DNA of 64,000 nt from CAIQPV01 sp964480365 (GTDB lineage Bacteria; Pseudomonadota; Gammaproteobacteria; Burkholderiales; Gallionellaceae), in the NCBI GenBank assembly GCA_964480365.1, contig CAYZPM010000004.1, forward strand, positions 1 through 64,000. The letters are read 5' to 3'. Below, one piece after another: positions 15,812 to 25,291 of the stretch; the first letter of the stretch is position 1; each line of letters opens with the position of its first letter. Under the pieces are notes generated by a model. It did no database searches. It was given only the letters and a program-made list of their open reading frames with translations, and was not told the DNA's origin. Both the position numbers and the translations under genes were made by a program.

Positions 15812-18607
15812 ATGACTGATAGCAAGCAATACATTTACGAATTCGAACAAGGTGATGGCAAGAACAAGATGTTGCTGGGCGGCAAGGGCGCGAATCTGTG
15901 CGAGATGACGCAGATCGGCTTGAATGTCCCCCCCGGTTTCACCATCACCACCGATGCGTGCACTGCCTACCTGGATAAAAATAAACTGCCCGACGGCTTG
16001 ATGGAGTCTGTTAAGACACGTATGCAAGCTCTTGAAAAAAAGACTGGAAAAGGATTCGGTAGCGGCGAGAATCCTTTGCTCGTCTCGGTGCGTTCCGGTT
16101 CGTCCATGTCCATGCCGGGCATGATGGATACCATACTCAATCTCGGCCTCAACGAAACGTCATTGCAAGGCTTGATCAAGCAAACCGGCAACACGCGCTT
16201 TGCCTACGATACTTATCGCCGTTTCATCCAGCTATTCGGCAAAATCGCGCTCAACATCAGCGACGAACATTTTGACGAACGCATGACCGCGATCAAACGC
16301 AAATATGGCGCGCCTCAGGATCTTGATTTAAGCGTCGAGCACCTGAAGGAATTGGCGGGAGAATTCCTTGCCATCGTGGAGCGCCATTGCGGCAAACCCT
16401 TCCCGCAAGACCCATACGAACAGCTGGAAATTGCGATAGGAGCCGTATTCGGCTCATGGATGGGCAAGCGCGCGGTGGATTACCGCAGACAGTTCAAAAT
16501 CACCAAGGATCAAGCCAGCGGTACGGCGGTGAGTGTCTGCACCATGGTATTCGGCAACATGGGCAATGATTCCGGCACGGGCGTGGGCTTCACGCGCAAC
16601 CCCGGCACGGGCGAAAACGTAATTTACGGCGAATATCTGGTCAATGCGCAAGGCGAGGACGTGGTGGCGGGAATCCGCACACCCAAGGCCATCGCCGAAA
16701 TGGAACAGGAAATGCCGGAGATTTATCTCCAGTTGATGACGCTGCATAACCGCCTGGAATCGCATTATCATGAAGTACAGGATTTCGAATTCACCATCGA
16801 AAAAGGCATCCTGTATTGCCTGCAAACGCGCAACGGCAAGATGAACGCACGCGGCATGGTGCGCTCTTCGGTAGAAATGTTTCATGAGGGACTGATCTCC
16901 AAGGATCGCGCCCTGTTGCGTCTCGAACCTGCAGTGCTGGAGCAATTGCTGGTTCCGCAGTTGGCGCCAAATTTCCATGGCAAGTCATTGGCACAGGGAC
17001 TGCCTGCCTCGCCCGGCGCGGCCTCAGGCAAGATCGTGTTCGATGCCGATACCGCCGAAACGCGCGGTCGCGCCGGTGAGAAAATCATTCTGGTACGCGA
17101 GGAAACCAAGCCCGAGGACATCCACGGCTTCTTCCAGGCGCAGGGCATCCTGACCAGTCGCGGGGGTAAAACCTCGCACGCCGCCGTGGTAGCGCGCGGT
17201 ATGGGCAAGCCCTGTGTTTCGGGTTGTGAGCAAATCGTCATCAACGATGTGCTGCGCAGTGCACAGATCGGCAGCACCACCCTGCAAGAAGGCGACATCA
17301 TCACCATAGACGGCGGCACCGGCCATGTTTATGCGGGCGAAGTGCCCACAGTTGAAGCGGAGTTTTCCGAAGAATTGGCCACGCTTCTGGCATGGGCGGA
17401 CGATGTGTCCAGGCTCAAGGTAATGGCGAATGCCGACACGCCTCATGACGCCCAGCGCGCGCGCGAATTCGGCGCAATGGGCATCGGCCTGTGCCGCACC
17501 GAACGCATGTTTAACAGCACCGATCGCTTGCCCATCGTGCAGGAGATGATCCTGGCCGAAACGCAGGAAGCCCGCCAGGCGTCGCTGGATCGCCTGTTGC
17601 CAATACAGCGTGCCGACTTCAAGGGCATCTTCAAGGCAATGAAGGGACTGCCCGTCACCGTGCGCCTGCTCGATCCGCCGATGCACGAATTCCTGCCCAC
17701 CGCTGCACAGCTCGAACTGGAAATCGCCCACCTGCACCAATTGCGCGACACCATCAAGGGGCTGGAAGAACTGCCTGAGACGCTCAAGCTGCTCAACCCA
17801 AAACTCTACCAGCAATATGCCGACGGCCTGACCAAATTGATGGGCGGACTGACCGACTTCAAGGAATCGCATCTGGAAGATGATGTCATCCACAAGAAGG
17901 AAGTGATCCTGAAAAAAGTCCGGGCACTGGCCGAAGTCAATCCGATGCTGGGGCATCGCGGCGTACGCCTGGGCATCACGTATCCTGAAATTTATTCGAT
18001 GCAGATACGTGCGGTTCTCGAAGCCGCTGCCCTGTGCGCCAATGAAGGAGTAGAAATCTATCCCGAAATCATGGTGCCGCAAGTGGCTACGGTGGAAGAA
18101 CTCAAGCGCATCCATAGTTATGTGCAACGTATCCATCAGGAAGTGAACGCGACCCACGGTATCAACGTGAAATTCAAGTTCGGCTCCATGCTGGAAGTGG
18201 TGCGCGCTTGTATTCGCGCAGGCCGTATGGCCGAAACTGCCGAATTCTTCTCGTTTGGCACCAACGATCTGACCCAAGCCACGTTCTCCTTCAGCCGCGA
18301 AGATGCGGAAAATAAATTCCTTCCCGCTTACAACGAGACCGGCATTCTGGAAGACAACCCATTTGAAGTGTTGGACATCAAGGGCGTCGGACAAATGATG
18401 AAGATGGCAGTGGAAAAAGGCCGCAAAACAAATCCGGATTTGAAAGTTGGCATCTGCGGCGAACATGGCGGCCACCCCGGCTCCATCCGTTTCTGTCATC
18501 ACATCGGACTCAACTACGTCTCCTGTTCTGGCCCCCGCGTGCCCATCGCGCGCCTGGCCGCAGCACAAGCCAAGTTGCTGGAAGATCAATATCAGGAACC
18601 GAACTGA
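15812..18607 (+). CDS. ppdK: Pyruvate, phosphate dikinase
   Basis: The 931-residue enzyme reversibly converts pyruvate + ATP + Pi into PEP + AMP + PPi. The N-terminal nucleotide-binding domain starts with LLGGKGANLCEM and contains SVRSGSSMSMPGMMDTILN. The swivelling phosphohistidine domain has GGKTSHAAVVAR with His456. The C-terminal PEP/pyruvate barrel ends with GICGEHGGHPGSIRF. Length and order of domains match PPDK rather than PEP synthase. It lies 70 bases after nifJ, so pyruvate made there can be lifted to PEP for gluconeogenesis. The Thr next to the catalytic His is the residue phosphorylated by the PDRP regulator in other organisms; no such regulator gene is in the window. Confidence 0.95.
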   Translation: MTDSKQYIYEFEQGDGKNKMLLGGKGANLCEMTQIGLNVPPGFTITTDACTAYLDKNKLPDGLMESVKTRMQALEKKTGKGFGSGENPLLVSVRSGSSMSMPGMMDTILNLGLNETSLQGLIKQTGNTRFAYDTYRRFIQLFGKIALNISDEHFDERMTAIKRKYGAPQDLDLSVEHLKELAGEFLAIVERHCGKPFPQDPYEQLEIAIGAVFGSWMGKRAVDYRRQFKITKDQASGTAVSVCTMVFGNMGNDSGTGVGFTRNPGTGENVIYGEYLVNAQGEDVVAGIRTPKAIAEMEQEMPEIYLQLMTLHNRLESHYHEVQDFEFTIEKGILYCLQTRNGKMNARGMVRSSVEMFHEGLISKDRALLRLEPAVLEQLLVPQLAPNFHGKSLAQGLPASPGAASGKIVFDADTAETRGRAGEKIILVREETKPEDIHGFFQAQGILTSRGGKTSHAAVVARGMGKPCVSGCEQIVINDVLRSAQIGSTTLQEGDIITIDGGTGHVYAGEVPTVEAEFSEELATLLAWADDVSRLKVMANADTPHDAQRAREFGAMGIGLCRTERMFNSTDRLPIVQEMILAETQEARQASLDRLLPIQRADFKGIFKAMKGLPVTVRLLDPPMHEFLPTAAQLELEIAHLHQLRDTIKGLEELPETLKLLNPKLYQQYADGLTKLMGGLTDFKESHLEDDVIHKKEVILKKVRALAEVNPMLGHRGVRLGITYPEIYSMQIRAVLEAAALCANEGVEIYPEIMVPQVATVEELKRIHSYVQRIHQEVNATHGINVKFKFGSMLEVVRACIRAGRMAETAEFFSFGTNDLTQATFSFSREDAENKFLPAYNETGILEDNPFEVLDIKGVGQMMKMAVEKGRKTNPDLKVGICGEHGGHPGSIRFCHHIGLNYVSCSGPRVPIARLAAAQAKLLEDQYQEPN

Positions 18608-18901
18608 TCAATTCGTGACTGACATTAATTGACAGTCGAGTTTCTGCTGGACTTGCGGTGGAGTACACAGTGCCATCAAGCAGCATTTGAAGGCAATCAT
18701 GGGACGCCGCAAGCACTAATTTGTTTAATGGCAGAGGCCTTTCGTTTGCGATAAAACCTGTCGTTAACGGAAGGCCGTTCCCACTAATACTTCACCTTGT
18801 AATGAAAATTGGAATAAGATACCGCAGGAAAAGATCCAGCATTGTATTTGTCGTACCTGTTCTTTAACGACTTTGGCTATCAGTAGCATGGTAATGAAAC
18901 T

Positions 18902-19156
18902 ATGAAAGAAATTCTGCAATACCTGAAAAAACAAGGTGAGCAACTCGACGCAGAGATCGCTGAAGCCACAGGTATCCCACTTGCTAAAGTGCTCCTTTAT
19001 TTGTCAGAACTTGCTACCAAAGGAGAGATTATGGTGTGCCACTCGATCAGGTTCGAGAAGGGCAAAAAAGTCGAGGGGATAAGATGCCGGGTAGCTGGAT
19101 TCATTCCTCCAGTAGCGCCTGGCAGAAAATCAAAGGTGCAGTTAAAGTTATCGTAG
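18902..19156 (+). CDS. Small winged-helix-like protein
   Basis: The 84-residue protein begins with a helix-turn-helix-like pattern: ILQYLKKQGEQLDAEIAEATGIPLAKVLLYLSEL would fold as three helices, residues about 4-38. It continues with a beta hairpin (GEIMVCHSIRFEKGKKVEGIRC) and ends in a basic tail. This is the layout of small winged-helix DNA-binding proteins, but no ligand-binding part is present. I recognise no named family. It stands alone about 300 bases after ppdK, before a convergent PEP-CTERM gene. The ribosome-binding site is weak. It could regulate neighbouring genes, but that is speculation. Confidence 0.65.
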   Translation: MKEILQYLKKQGEQLDAEIAEATGIPLAKVLLYLSELATKGEIMVCHSIRFEKGKKVEGIRCRVAGFIPPVAPGRKSKVQLKLS

Positions 19157-19283
19157 TTACTCGCTACGTCAATCTCTGCTTCAGCAATGCCTCAAATTGC
19201 AATTCATAATATCTGAAATTCAATTCTGCTTTGTGCCAGAACCGGACTTAGCGTTTTGAGGGGAAATTCAACCGCTGAAAAGT

Positions 19284-19316
19284 AAAAAGCCACAAAGGAA
19301 GTTAATCCTCTGTGGC
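19284..19316 (-). terminator. Rho-independent terminator of PEP-CTERM gene
   Basis: Read on the - strand, an 11-base stem (19306-19316 with 19289-19299, one G-T pair) around a 6-base loop is followed by five T. It lies 17 bases after the stop of the gene at 19334, a textbook terminator. Confidence 0.85.
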
Positions 19317-19333
19317 CCAGTGTAAAGTTTAGA

Positions 19334-19921
19334 TTAAGCTGATTTTTTGCGACGTGATGCAACAAAACCCAGCAGGCCAATGCCTGACATCATGAGTGCG
19401 CCTTCTGTTGGTTCAGGAACTGGAGCGGCAGGAAAATTAAGGGTAACTGAGTGGGAATCATTGTTAGCATTAGCCCCAAAGTCTTGGTAAACAACTCCGC
19501 CACTTGAATTAAGAAGGCTCACATTGTAAATGTCACGGTTCGAGCAACAATCGGTACGGCCGTAAATTGTTAGGCTATCGAGCGAAGCGGGCGACGCCAA
19601 CGTGATTTGCAAGTAAGTCGAACCGTCAGACGTCCCAGAGTGGTAGATATTTGGGAAAGACGCAGGAGCAACCCCGTCTATCGCATAACTAGGAGATGAC
19701 CCTGGCCAAATACTTCCAATAGCGGTAGCAGTTGCACCTTGGGTAGCCAGAGCAACATCTATACCAGTACCGTACTGAGTCGCGACAACTTCGGATACTT
19801 GCAACCAATCCGGAGCGCTTGAGAAGATGTCAATAGTCTGCACACCGACTACTTGTGCAAACGAGGGTAAGCTGAAACCAAATAACGCTACAAACGCTAG
19901 TCTTGTGGCTAATTTTTCCAT
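19334..19921 (-). CDS. PEP-CTERM exported protein
   Basis: The 195-residue protein has a signal peptide (residues 1-22, ending SFAQ) and a C-terminal sorting tag: VPEPTEG, a hydrophobic helix (ALMMSGIGLLGFVA) and the basic end SRRKKSA. Proteins of this type are cut at the PEP motif by exosortase (EpsH) and exported, often with an exopolysaccharide. The middle part, with LDSLTIYGRTDCCSNRDIYNVSL, resembles a discoidin-like (F5/8 type C) beta sandwich, so it may bind carbohydrate; this is inferred from pattern only. Exosortase is not in the window. It is a single-gene unit with its own terminator. Confidence 0.85.
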   Translation of the reverse strand: MEKLATRLAFVALFGFSLPSFAQVVGVQTIDIFSSAPDWLQVSEVVATQYGTGIDVALATQGATATAIGSIWPGSSPSYAIDGVAPASFPNIYHSGTSDGSTYLQITLASPASLDSLTIYGRTDCCSNRDIYNVSLLNSSGGVVYQDFGANANNDSHSVTLNFPAAPVPEPTEGALMMSGIGLLGFVASRRKKSA

Positions 19922-20836
19922 AACGATTCTCCCTTTCTTTTAATATGCGTCACTTTACTGTGAAGTTGATTTAAGTAATATCCCAATTGCGATTTGATTG
20001 TACAGAGTCTTACATTACATGCAATAGTCCATTCGTACTACTCCATGCAACAAAAATCCAGACTAATTCAATATGTTATTCAATGAAATAATTTGGTTTA
20101 TTTCTTCTGTTGTGACTTGGTAAACGATGTGTGAGATAAGAAAAGAGAGTAAATGCAACAGCCGGTTTGGGTCGTTAAGAGACGTAAAGCTAAATAATTT
20201 ACGTCCGATCTAACGTCCATCTCCGGTCTCCTAGCAGGTACAAGTGTCTATTTCTATATCCACTTGGGTCGTAAGCAGCTGCAATAATGACGGGCGGCAA
20301 CATACTACAAGAACTGTCAAGGTTTGCCTGCCTCTGATCACACCAATTTCTTCCCAACTATCCTTTGACACATATAGGACATACTTTAGTTAAGGTTGCT
20401 ATGGATAATGTAAACTGGCAGTCAGCTAGTTGTGGCTCTTGAGCCTGAAGAACATTTCTGGGGTGGCTGGTCACATCGGTGCTTTTCCGCTTTTTACAAA
20501 TTTGGATGATGATACAAATGAATAAAAGTTTTCTGATTATGCAGGCGGCGATTTCTTCCGGTTCCGTTTGTGCGGCGGATTATGTAGACATGGTCGAGGT
20601 TGTTTCGAGCACGTCGATTTAAGTCTCGTATAGAATTGTGATCCATCTCGGCAAATATTTTCCCCTCGTCCACTGCTAACTAATATCAGTTGGGATGAAA
20701 TGTTTATTTTTAGCGGCCCGCCCTAAAGCTGCGGCTTAAGCCGGTGGTTATAAACCGGGCAAGGGACGATAATGCTGGTTCAACAGAATTTAAGTATAAA
20801 AACCCAAAAATTTGCTTTCTTCATTAAGATCATAGA
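19922..20836. other. Gene-poor gap of 0.9 kb
   Basis: This stretch between the PEP-CTERM gene and mdtA is lower in GC than its surroundings and holds no intact gene. A small signal-peptide-like ORF remnant lies at 20518-20622. The last 130 bases must contain the promoter of the efflux operon, but no convincing -35/-10 pair could be assigned. Confidence 0.6.
20518..20622 (+). pseudogene. Remnant of exported protein N-terminus
   Basis: A 34-codon ORF reads as a signal peptide (MNKSFLIMQAAISSGSVCAA) followed by DYVDMVEVVSSTSI, then a stop. This start recalls the mature N-terminus of glycine-zipper 2TM (17-kDa antigen-like) proteins, which continue with a YERV-type motif. A degenerate YRIV occurs in the same frame shortly after the stop. 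The resemblance is from memory and the piece is short. Confidence 0.25.
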
Positions 20837-22216
20837 ATGAACTCATTTGGTATGAAAAAGAAAAAACTCTGGATCGCTGCATTTGTATTGTTGCTTGTCG
20901 GCATTGCCATTTTTTGGTTTAACAGCAAGCCTGCCGACGAAGCAGGGAAATCGGGTGGCTCGAAGCACGGCAACGGTGACGGTAAACCGCTGCCAGTACA
21001 GGCTGCCACAGCGAAGAGCGGCGATATTGACGTTTCCATCAATGCGTTAGGCACAGTCACCGCTCTTACTACAGCCACGATTAAGGCTCGTGTCGATGGT
21101 CTTTTGGTACGCGTCCCTTTTCGCGAAGGCCAGTTGACCAAGGAAGGCGATGTACTCGCGGAAATTGATCCGCGCCCTTTTCAGGTTTTGCTCGATCAGG
21201 CTAAAGGCCAACTGATCCGCGACCAAGCGCTACTGGACGAGGCCAAGCTTGACCTTGACCGCTACCGGGGGTTGCTAGCGAAGGACTCCATCGCAAAGCA
21301 ACAAGTCGATGTCCAGGATGCACTGGTGCGCCAGGATGAAGGGGCGGTCAAGATGGATCGTGCCCAAGTGGACAGTGCCCAACTCAACCTCGATTTCACG
21401 CACATTACCGCCCCTGTGTCAGGAACTCTGGGGCTGCGCCAACTTGACGTCGGTAACATGATCCATGCTGCCGACACCAATGGTCTCGTGGTGATTACTC
21501 AGACCCAGCCAATCTACGTTATCTTCGCCATTCCGGCTGATAACATTCCTGCTGTACAGGCGAGCCTGAGGTCTGGTGAAACGCTATCCGTCGACGCGCT
21601 CGACCGCGACAGCAAGAACAAACTGGCGACCGGAAAGCTGCTGACTATTGACAACCTGATCAACGTCAGCACCGGTACAGTTAATTTCAAGGCTGAATTT
21701 TCCAATTCCGACAACAAGCTGTTTTCCAACCAGTTCGTGAATGCCCGCCTGCGCCTGGAAACTCTGCATAACGCGATCCTGGTGCCCGTCGCAGCGATTC
21801 AACGCGGCACTCAAGGTACCTTCGTCTACGCTGTAGGTCAGAATCAGAAGGTATCCATCCGTCCCGTCACCCTCGGGCCAGTATCGGGTGACATCGTCGC
21901 CATCGAAAAAGGAGTCGCCGCCGGTGACCAGTTGGTGACCGACGGTGCTGACAAGTTACGCGAAGGCGCCGAGGTTAAAGTGACGATACCGGGCGGGGGC
22001 GCGGACGCAGATAAGGGTTCACTCAGCCCCGCTGGCACGAGTGGTGTCTCGCCCGAGGAGAAACAAAAACGCTGGGCGGAGATGAACGCGCGTATCGACC
22101 GTGGCGAGTTTGGGGAAGAAATCAAAAAACTCCCCGAGGAAGAACGCAAACAGCGCATGCGCGAAATGCGCCGCCAACGTGAAGGCGGCGCAGCCAGCAG
22201 TCCTAATTCGCAGTGA
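20837..22216 (+). CDS. mdtA: RND efflux periplasmic adaptor (MdtA-like)
   Basis: The 459-residue membrane fusion protein joins inner-membrane RND pumps to the outer-membrane channel. One N-terminal membrane anchor (about 10-28) is followed by the split lipoyl domain (ARVDGLLVRVPFREGQ and FTHITAPVSGTLGLRQLDVGN), a helical hairpin (about 110-175), and the barrel and membrane-proximal domains. A charged C-terminal extension (about 400-459, rich in Lys, Arg, Glu) is unusual. An alternative start at 20852 (MKKKKLW) is possible. It overlaps mdtB by 4 bases (GTGA), so the operon is coupled. Confidence 0.9.
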   Translation: MNSFGMKKKKLWIAAFVLLLVGIAIFWFNSKPADEAGKSGGSKHGNGDGKPLPVQAATAKSGDIDVSINALGTVTALTTATIKARVDGLLVRVPFREGQLTKEGDVLAEIDPRPFQVLLDQAKGQLIRDQALLDEAKLDLDRYRGLLAKDSIAKQQVDVQDALVRQDEGAVKMDRAQVDSAQLNLDFTHITAPVSGTLGLRQLDVGNMIHAADTNGLVVITQTQPIYVIFAIPADNIPAVQASLRSGETLSVDALDRDSKNKLATGKLLTIDNLINVSTGTVNFKAEFSNSDNKLFSNQFVNARLRLETLHNAILVPVAAIQRGTQGTFVYAVGQNQKVSIRPVTLGPVSGDIVAIEKGVAAGDQLVTDGADKLREGAEVKVTIPGGGADADKGSLSPAGTSGVSPEEKQKRWAEMNARIDRGEFGEEIKKLPEEERKQRMREMRRQREGGAASSPNSQ

Positions 22217-25200
22217 ATCCGTCACGTCTCTTTATTCTGCGACCGGTAGCGACCTCGCTGCTGATGGTCGCGATCTTGCTGGCGGGGCTGATGGCCTACC
22301 ACGTGCTGCCCATCTCGGCGCTGCCCGAGGTCGATTACCCGACAATCCAGGTCACCACGCTCTATCCCGGCGCCAGCCCGGACGTAATGACATCGTCAGT
22401 CACGGCGCCACTGGAACGCCAGTTCGGCCAGATGCCGGGCTTGAACCAGATGTCGTCGGCAAGTTCGGGCGGCGCTTCGGTCATTACACTGCAATTCAGC
22501 CTTGCGCTAAGCCTGGATATCGCCGAACAGGAAGTGCAGGCGGCAATCAACGCGACTGGCACCTTCCTCCCGACCGATCTGCCGATGCCGCCGGTCTATA
22601 GCAAGGTCAACCCAGCCGACGCGCCCGTCATTACCTTGGCGATCACCTCGGCGACGCTGCCACTGCCCAAGATCGAAGATCTTGTGGACACGCGGCTGGC
22701 GCAGAAGCTATCGCAACTGTCTGGCGTCGGGTTGGTCAGCATCGGCGGCGGTCAGCGACCGGCGGTACGCATCCAGGTCAACCCCAAGGCACTCGCTGCC
22801 AACGGCCTCAATCTCGATGATGTGCGCACCTACATAGGTACTGCCAACGTCAACACCCCCAAGGGCAGCTTTGACGGCCCGATGCGCGCCTCAACACTGG
22901 ATGCCAACGACCAGCTCAAATCCGCTGACGAGTATCGCAACCTCGTCATCGCCTGGAAAAACGGTGCGCCGATACGTTTGCGCGACATTGCCGATGTCAT
23001 CGATAGTGCCGAGAATGTGCGGCTCGCGGCTTGGGCCAACAAGGCACCTGCCATCATCCTCAACATCCAACGTCAGCCGGGCGCCAACGTCATCGAGACC
23101 GTCGACCGTATCAAGAAAATCCTGCCGCAACTACAGGCGGCGTTGCCCGGCACGGTAGAGGTCAGTCTGTTGACGGATCGCACCACTACCATTCGCGCCT
23201 CAGTGCACGATGTCCAGTTCGAACTATTGCTGGCTGTAGCGCTGGTAGTAATGGTAATTTTCGTCTTCTTGCGCAATGTGCCGGCAACGCTGATCCCGGC
23301 TGTTGCCGTGCCGCTGTCACTGGTCGGCACCTTCGGCGTCATGTATCTGGCCGGATTCTCCATCAACAACTTGACCTTGATGGCGCTAACCATTGCCACT
23401 GGCTTCGTTGTCGACGACGCGATTGTCATGATTGAAAACATCTCGCGCTATGTCGAAGCGGGCGAGCCACCCATGCAGGCGGCACTGAAGGGTGCTCAGC
23501 AGATCGGTTTCACCATCATTTCTCTGACTTTCTCGCTGATCGCCGTGTTGATCCCGTTGCTATTTATGGGTGATGTCGTCGGTCGGCTGTTCCGCGAATT
23601 CGCCATTACCTTGGCGGTATCCATCCTGATTTCCGCTGTGGTGTCGTTAACACTTACGCCGATGATGTGCGCGCGGCTGTTGCACCATACACCGCCGGAA
23701 CAACAAGGCCGCTTCTACCGCGTCAGCGGTGCATTCTTCGACAAGGTGATCGCGCGCTACGGCGTCTGGCTAAACTGGGTGCTCGACCGTCAGGGCGCGA
23801 CGCTACTGGTAGCATTCAGCACGCTGGCACTGACCGTGCTGCTCTATGTCTTTATACCCAAGGGCTTCTTCCCGGTGCAGGATACCGGCGTCATTCAGGC
23901 CATCACCGAGGCTCCGCAGTCGATTTCCTTCTCCGCCATGGCCGAGCGCCAGCAGGCTGTGGCCGATGCGGTACTGGCCGATCCTGCCGTGGCGAGCCTA
24001 TCCTCATTCATCGGCGTCGACGGCGCCAACATCACGCTCAACAGCGGTCGCATGCTGATCAATCTGAAGCCCAAGGCTGAACGCGATGCGGACGCCAGCG
24101 GCGTCATCCGTCGCCTGCAAGCACGGCTCGACAAACTCGAAGGCATCACCACCTACATGCAGCCGGTGCAGGATCTGACCATTGAAGATCGTGTCAGCCG
24201 TACCCAATTCCAGTTCAGCGTGGAGGACGCCAATCCCGACGAACTCGCCCTCTGGGTGCCAAAAATCGTGGAACGCCTGCGCAGCCTGCCGGAATTGCTC
24301 GACGTCGCCAGCGACACGCAAGATCAGGGCGTACAAGCCTATGTCGACATTGACCGTTCTAGCTCCGGTCGGCTCGGCATTACCCCGGCAGCCATCGATA
24401 ATGCGCTCTATAACGCCTTCGGCCAGCGCCTGATCTCGACTATATTCACTCAGTCCAACCTCTATCGCGTCGTGCTGGAGGTTAAGCCCGGATTCCAGCA
24501 AGGCATTGCGGCGATGGAGAGCATTTATGTCGTGTCGCCCAGCGGCAACCAGGTACCGCTATCGTCTATCGCTCGCATCACCGAGAAGCCGACCCAGCTT
24601 GCCATCAACCACATCGGCCAGTTTCCATCTTCAACCATTTCCTTCAACCTTGCGCCCGGCATCTCGCTCGGCGAAGCGGTCGCCGCCATCAGCAAGGCGA
24701 AAGGAGAACTCAACATTCCAATCAGCGTCGAGACCAGTTTTCAGGGGGCCGCGCTGGCCTTCCAGTCTTCGCTCAACAATACGCTACTGTTGATCCTCGC
24801 CGCTATCGTCACCATGTACATCGTGCTTGGCGTGCTCTACGAGAGCTACATCCATCCGGTGACCATCCTGTCCACGCTGCCCTCAGCCGGGGTCGGCGCG
24901 CTGTTGGCGCTTGTGGTGTCAAGGAACGACCTTGGCATCATCGCCATCATCGGTATCATCCTGCTCATCGGCATCGTCAAGAAAAACGCCATTATGATGA
25001 TCGACTTTGCGCTCAACGCCGAGCGCGAGCATGGCAAGTCGCCACGCGATGCGATCTTTGAGGCCTGCCTGCTGCGCTTCCGTCCGATTTTGATGACCAC
25101 GATGTCGGCACTGCTGGGTGCGCTGCCGCTGATGCTGGGCACCGGTGTCGGTTCCGAACTGCGCCATCCGCTGGGCATCACCATGGTTGGAGGATTGCTG

Positions 25201-25284
25201 GTGAGCCAAGTGCTGACGCTGTTTACTACTCCGGTTATTTATCTCGCCTTTGACCGTTTGGCGCGGCGAACCCACAGCACATGA
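22213..25284 (+). CDS. mdtB: RND efflux pump subunit (MdtB-like)
   Basis: The 1023-residue inner-membrane proton/drug antiporter has 12 membrane helices and two large periplasmic loops. The N-terminus (FILRPVATSLLMVAILLAG) is helix 1. Membrane helix 4 carries the proton-relay pair in TGFVVDDAIVMIEN (Asp near residues 402-403). The last half repeats the topology with GIVKKNAIMMIDFAL. It starts with GTG at 22213 overlapping the mdtA stop. Together with the next gene it forms the MdtB2C-type heteromer, which in E. coli exports bile salts, novobiocin and similar compounds; substrates here are unknown. Confidence 0.9.
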   Translation: MNPSRLFILRPVATSLLMVAILLAGLMAYHVLPISALPEVDYPTIQVTTLYPGASPDVMTSSVTAPLERQFGQMPGLNQMSSASSGGASVITLQFSLALSLDIAEQEVQAAINATGTFLPTDLPMPPVYSKVNPADAPVITLAITSATLPLPKIEDLVDTRLAQKLSQLSGVGLVSIGGGQRPAVRIQVNPKALAANGLNLDDVRTYIGTANVNTPKGSFDGPMRASTLDANDQLKSADEYRNLVIAWKNGAPIRLRDIADVIDSAENVRLAAWANKAPAIILNIQRQPGANVIETVDRIKKILPQLQAALPGTVEVSLLTDRTTTIRASVHDVQFELLLAVALVVMVIFVFLRNVPATLIPAVAVPLSLVGTFGVMYLAGFSINNLTLMALTIATGFVVDDAIVMIENISRYVEAGEPPMQAALKGAQQIGFTIISLTFSLIAVLIPLLFMGDVVGRLFREFAITLAVSILISAVVSLTLTPMMCARLLHHTPPEQQGRFYRVSGAFFDKVIARYGVWLNWVLDRQGATLLVAFSTLALTVLLYVFIPKGFFPVQDTGVIQAITEAPQSISFSAMAERQQAVADAVLADPAVASLSSFIGVDGANITLNSGRMLINLKPKAERDADASGVIRRLQARLDKLEGITTYMQPVQDLTIEDRVSRTQFQFSVEDANPDELALWVPKIVERLRSLPELLDVASDTQDQGVQAYVDIDRSSSGRLGITPAAIDNALYNAFGQRLISTIFTQSNLYRVVLEVKPGFQQGIAAMESIYVVSPSGNQVPLSSIARITEKPTQLAINHIGQFPSSTISFNLAPGISLGEAVAAISKAKGELNIPISVETSFQGAALAFQSSLNNTLLLILAAIVTMYIVLGVLYESYIHPVTILSTLPSAGVGALLALVVSRNDLGIIAIIGIILLIGIVKKNAIMMIDFALNAEREHGKSPRDAIFEACLLRFRPILMTTMSALLGALPLMLGTGVGSELRHPLGITMVGGLLVSQVLTLFTTPVIYLAFDRLARRTHST

Positions 25285-25291
25285 GGTACCC

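Noticed and set aside
17024..18589. 521-codon - strand frame opposite ppdK
   Set aside because: The + strand codes for a complete PPDK; the antisense frame shows His/Gln-rich composition typical of mirror frames.
18620..18720. Words resembling a coding end (AIKQHLKAIMGRRKH) after ppdK
   Set aside because: The frame is only about 23 codons after a stop and no family could be named.
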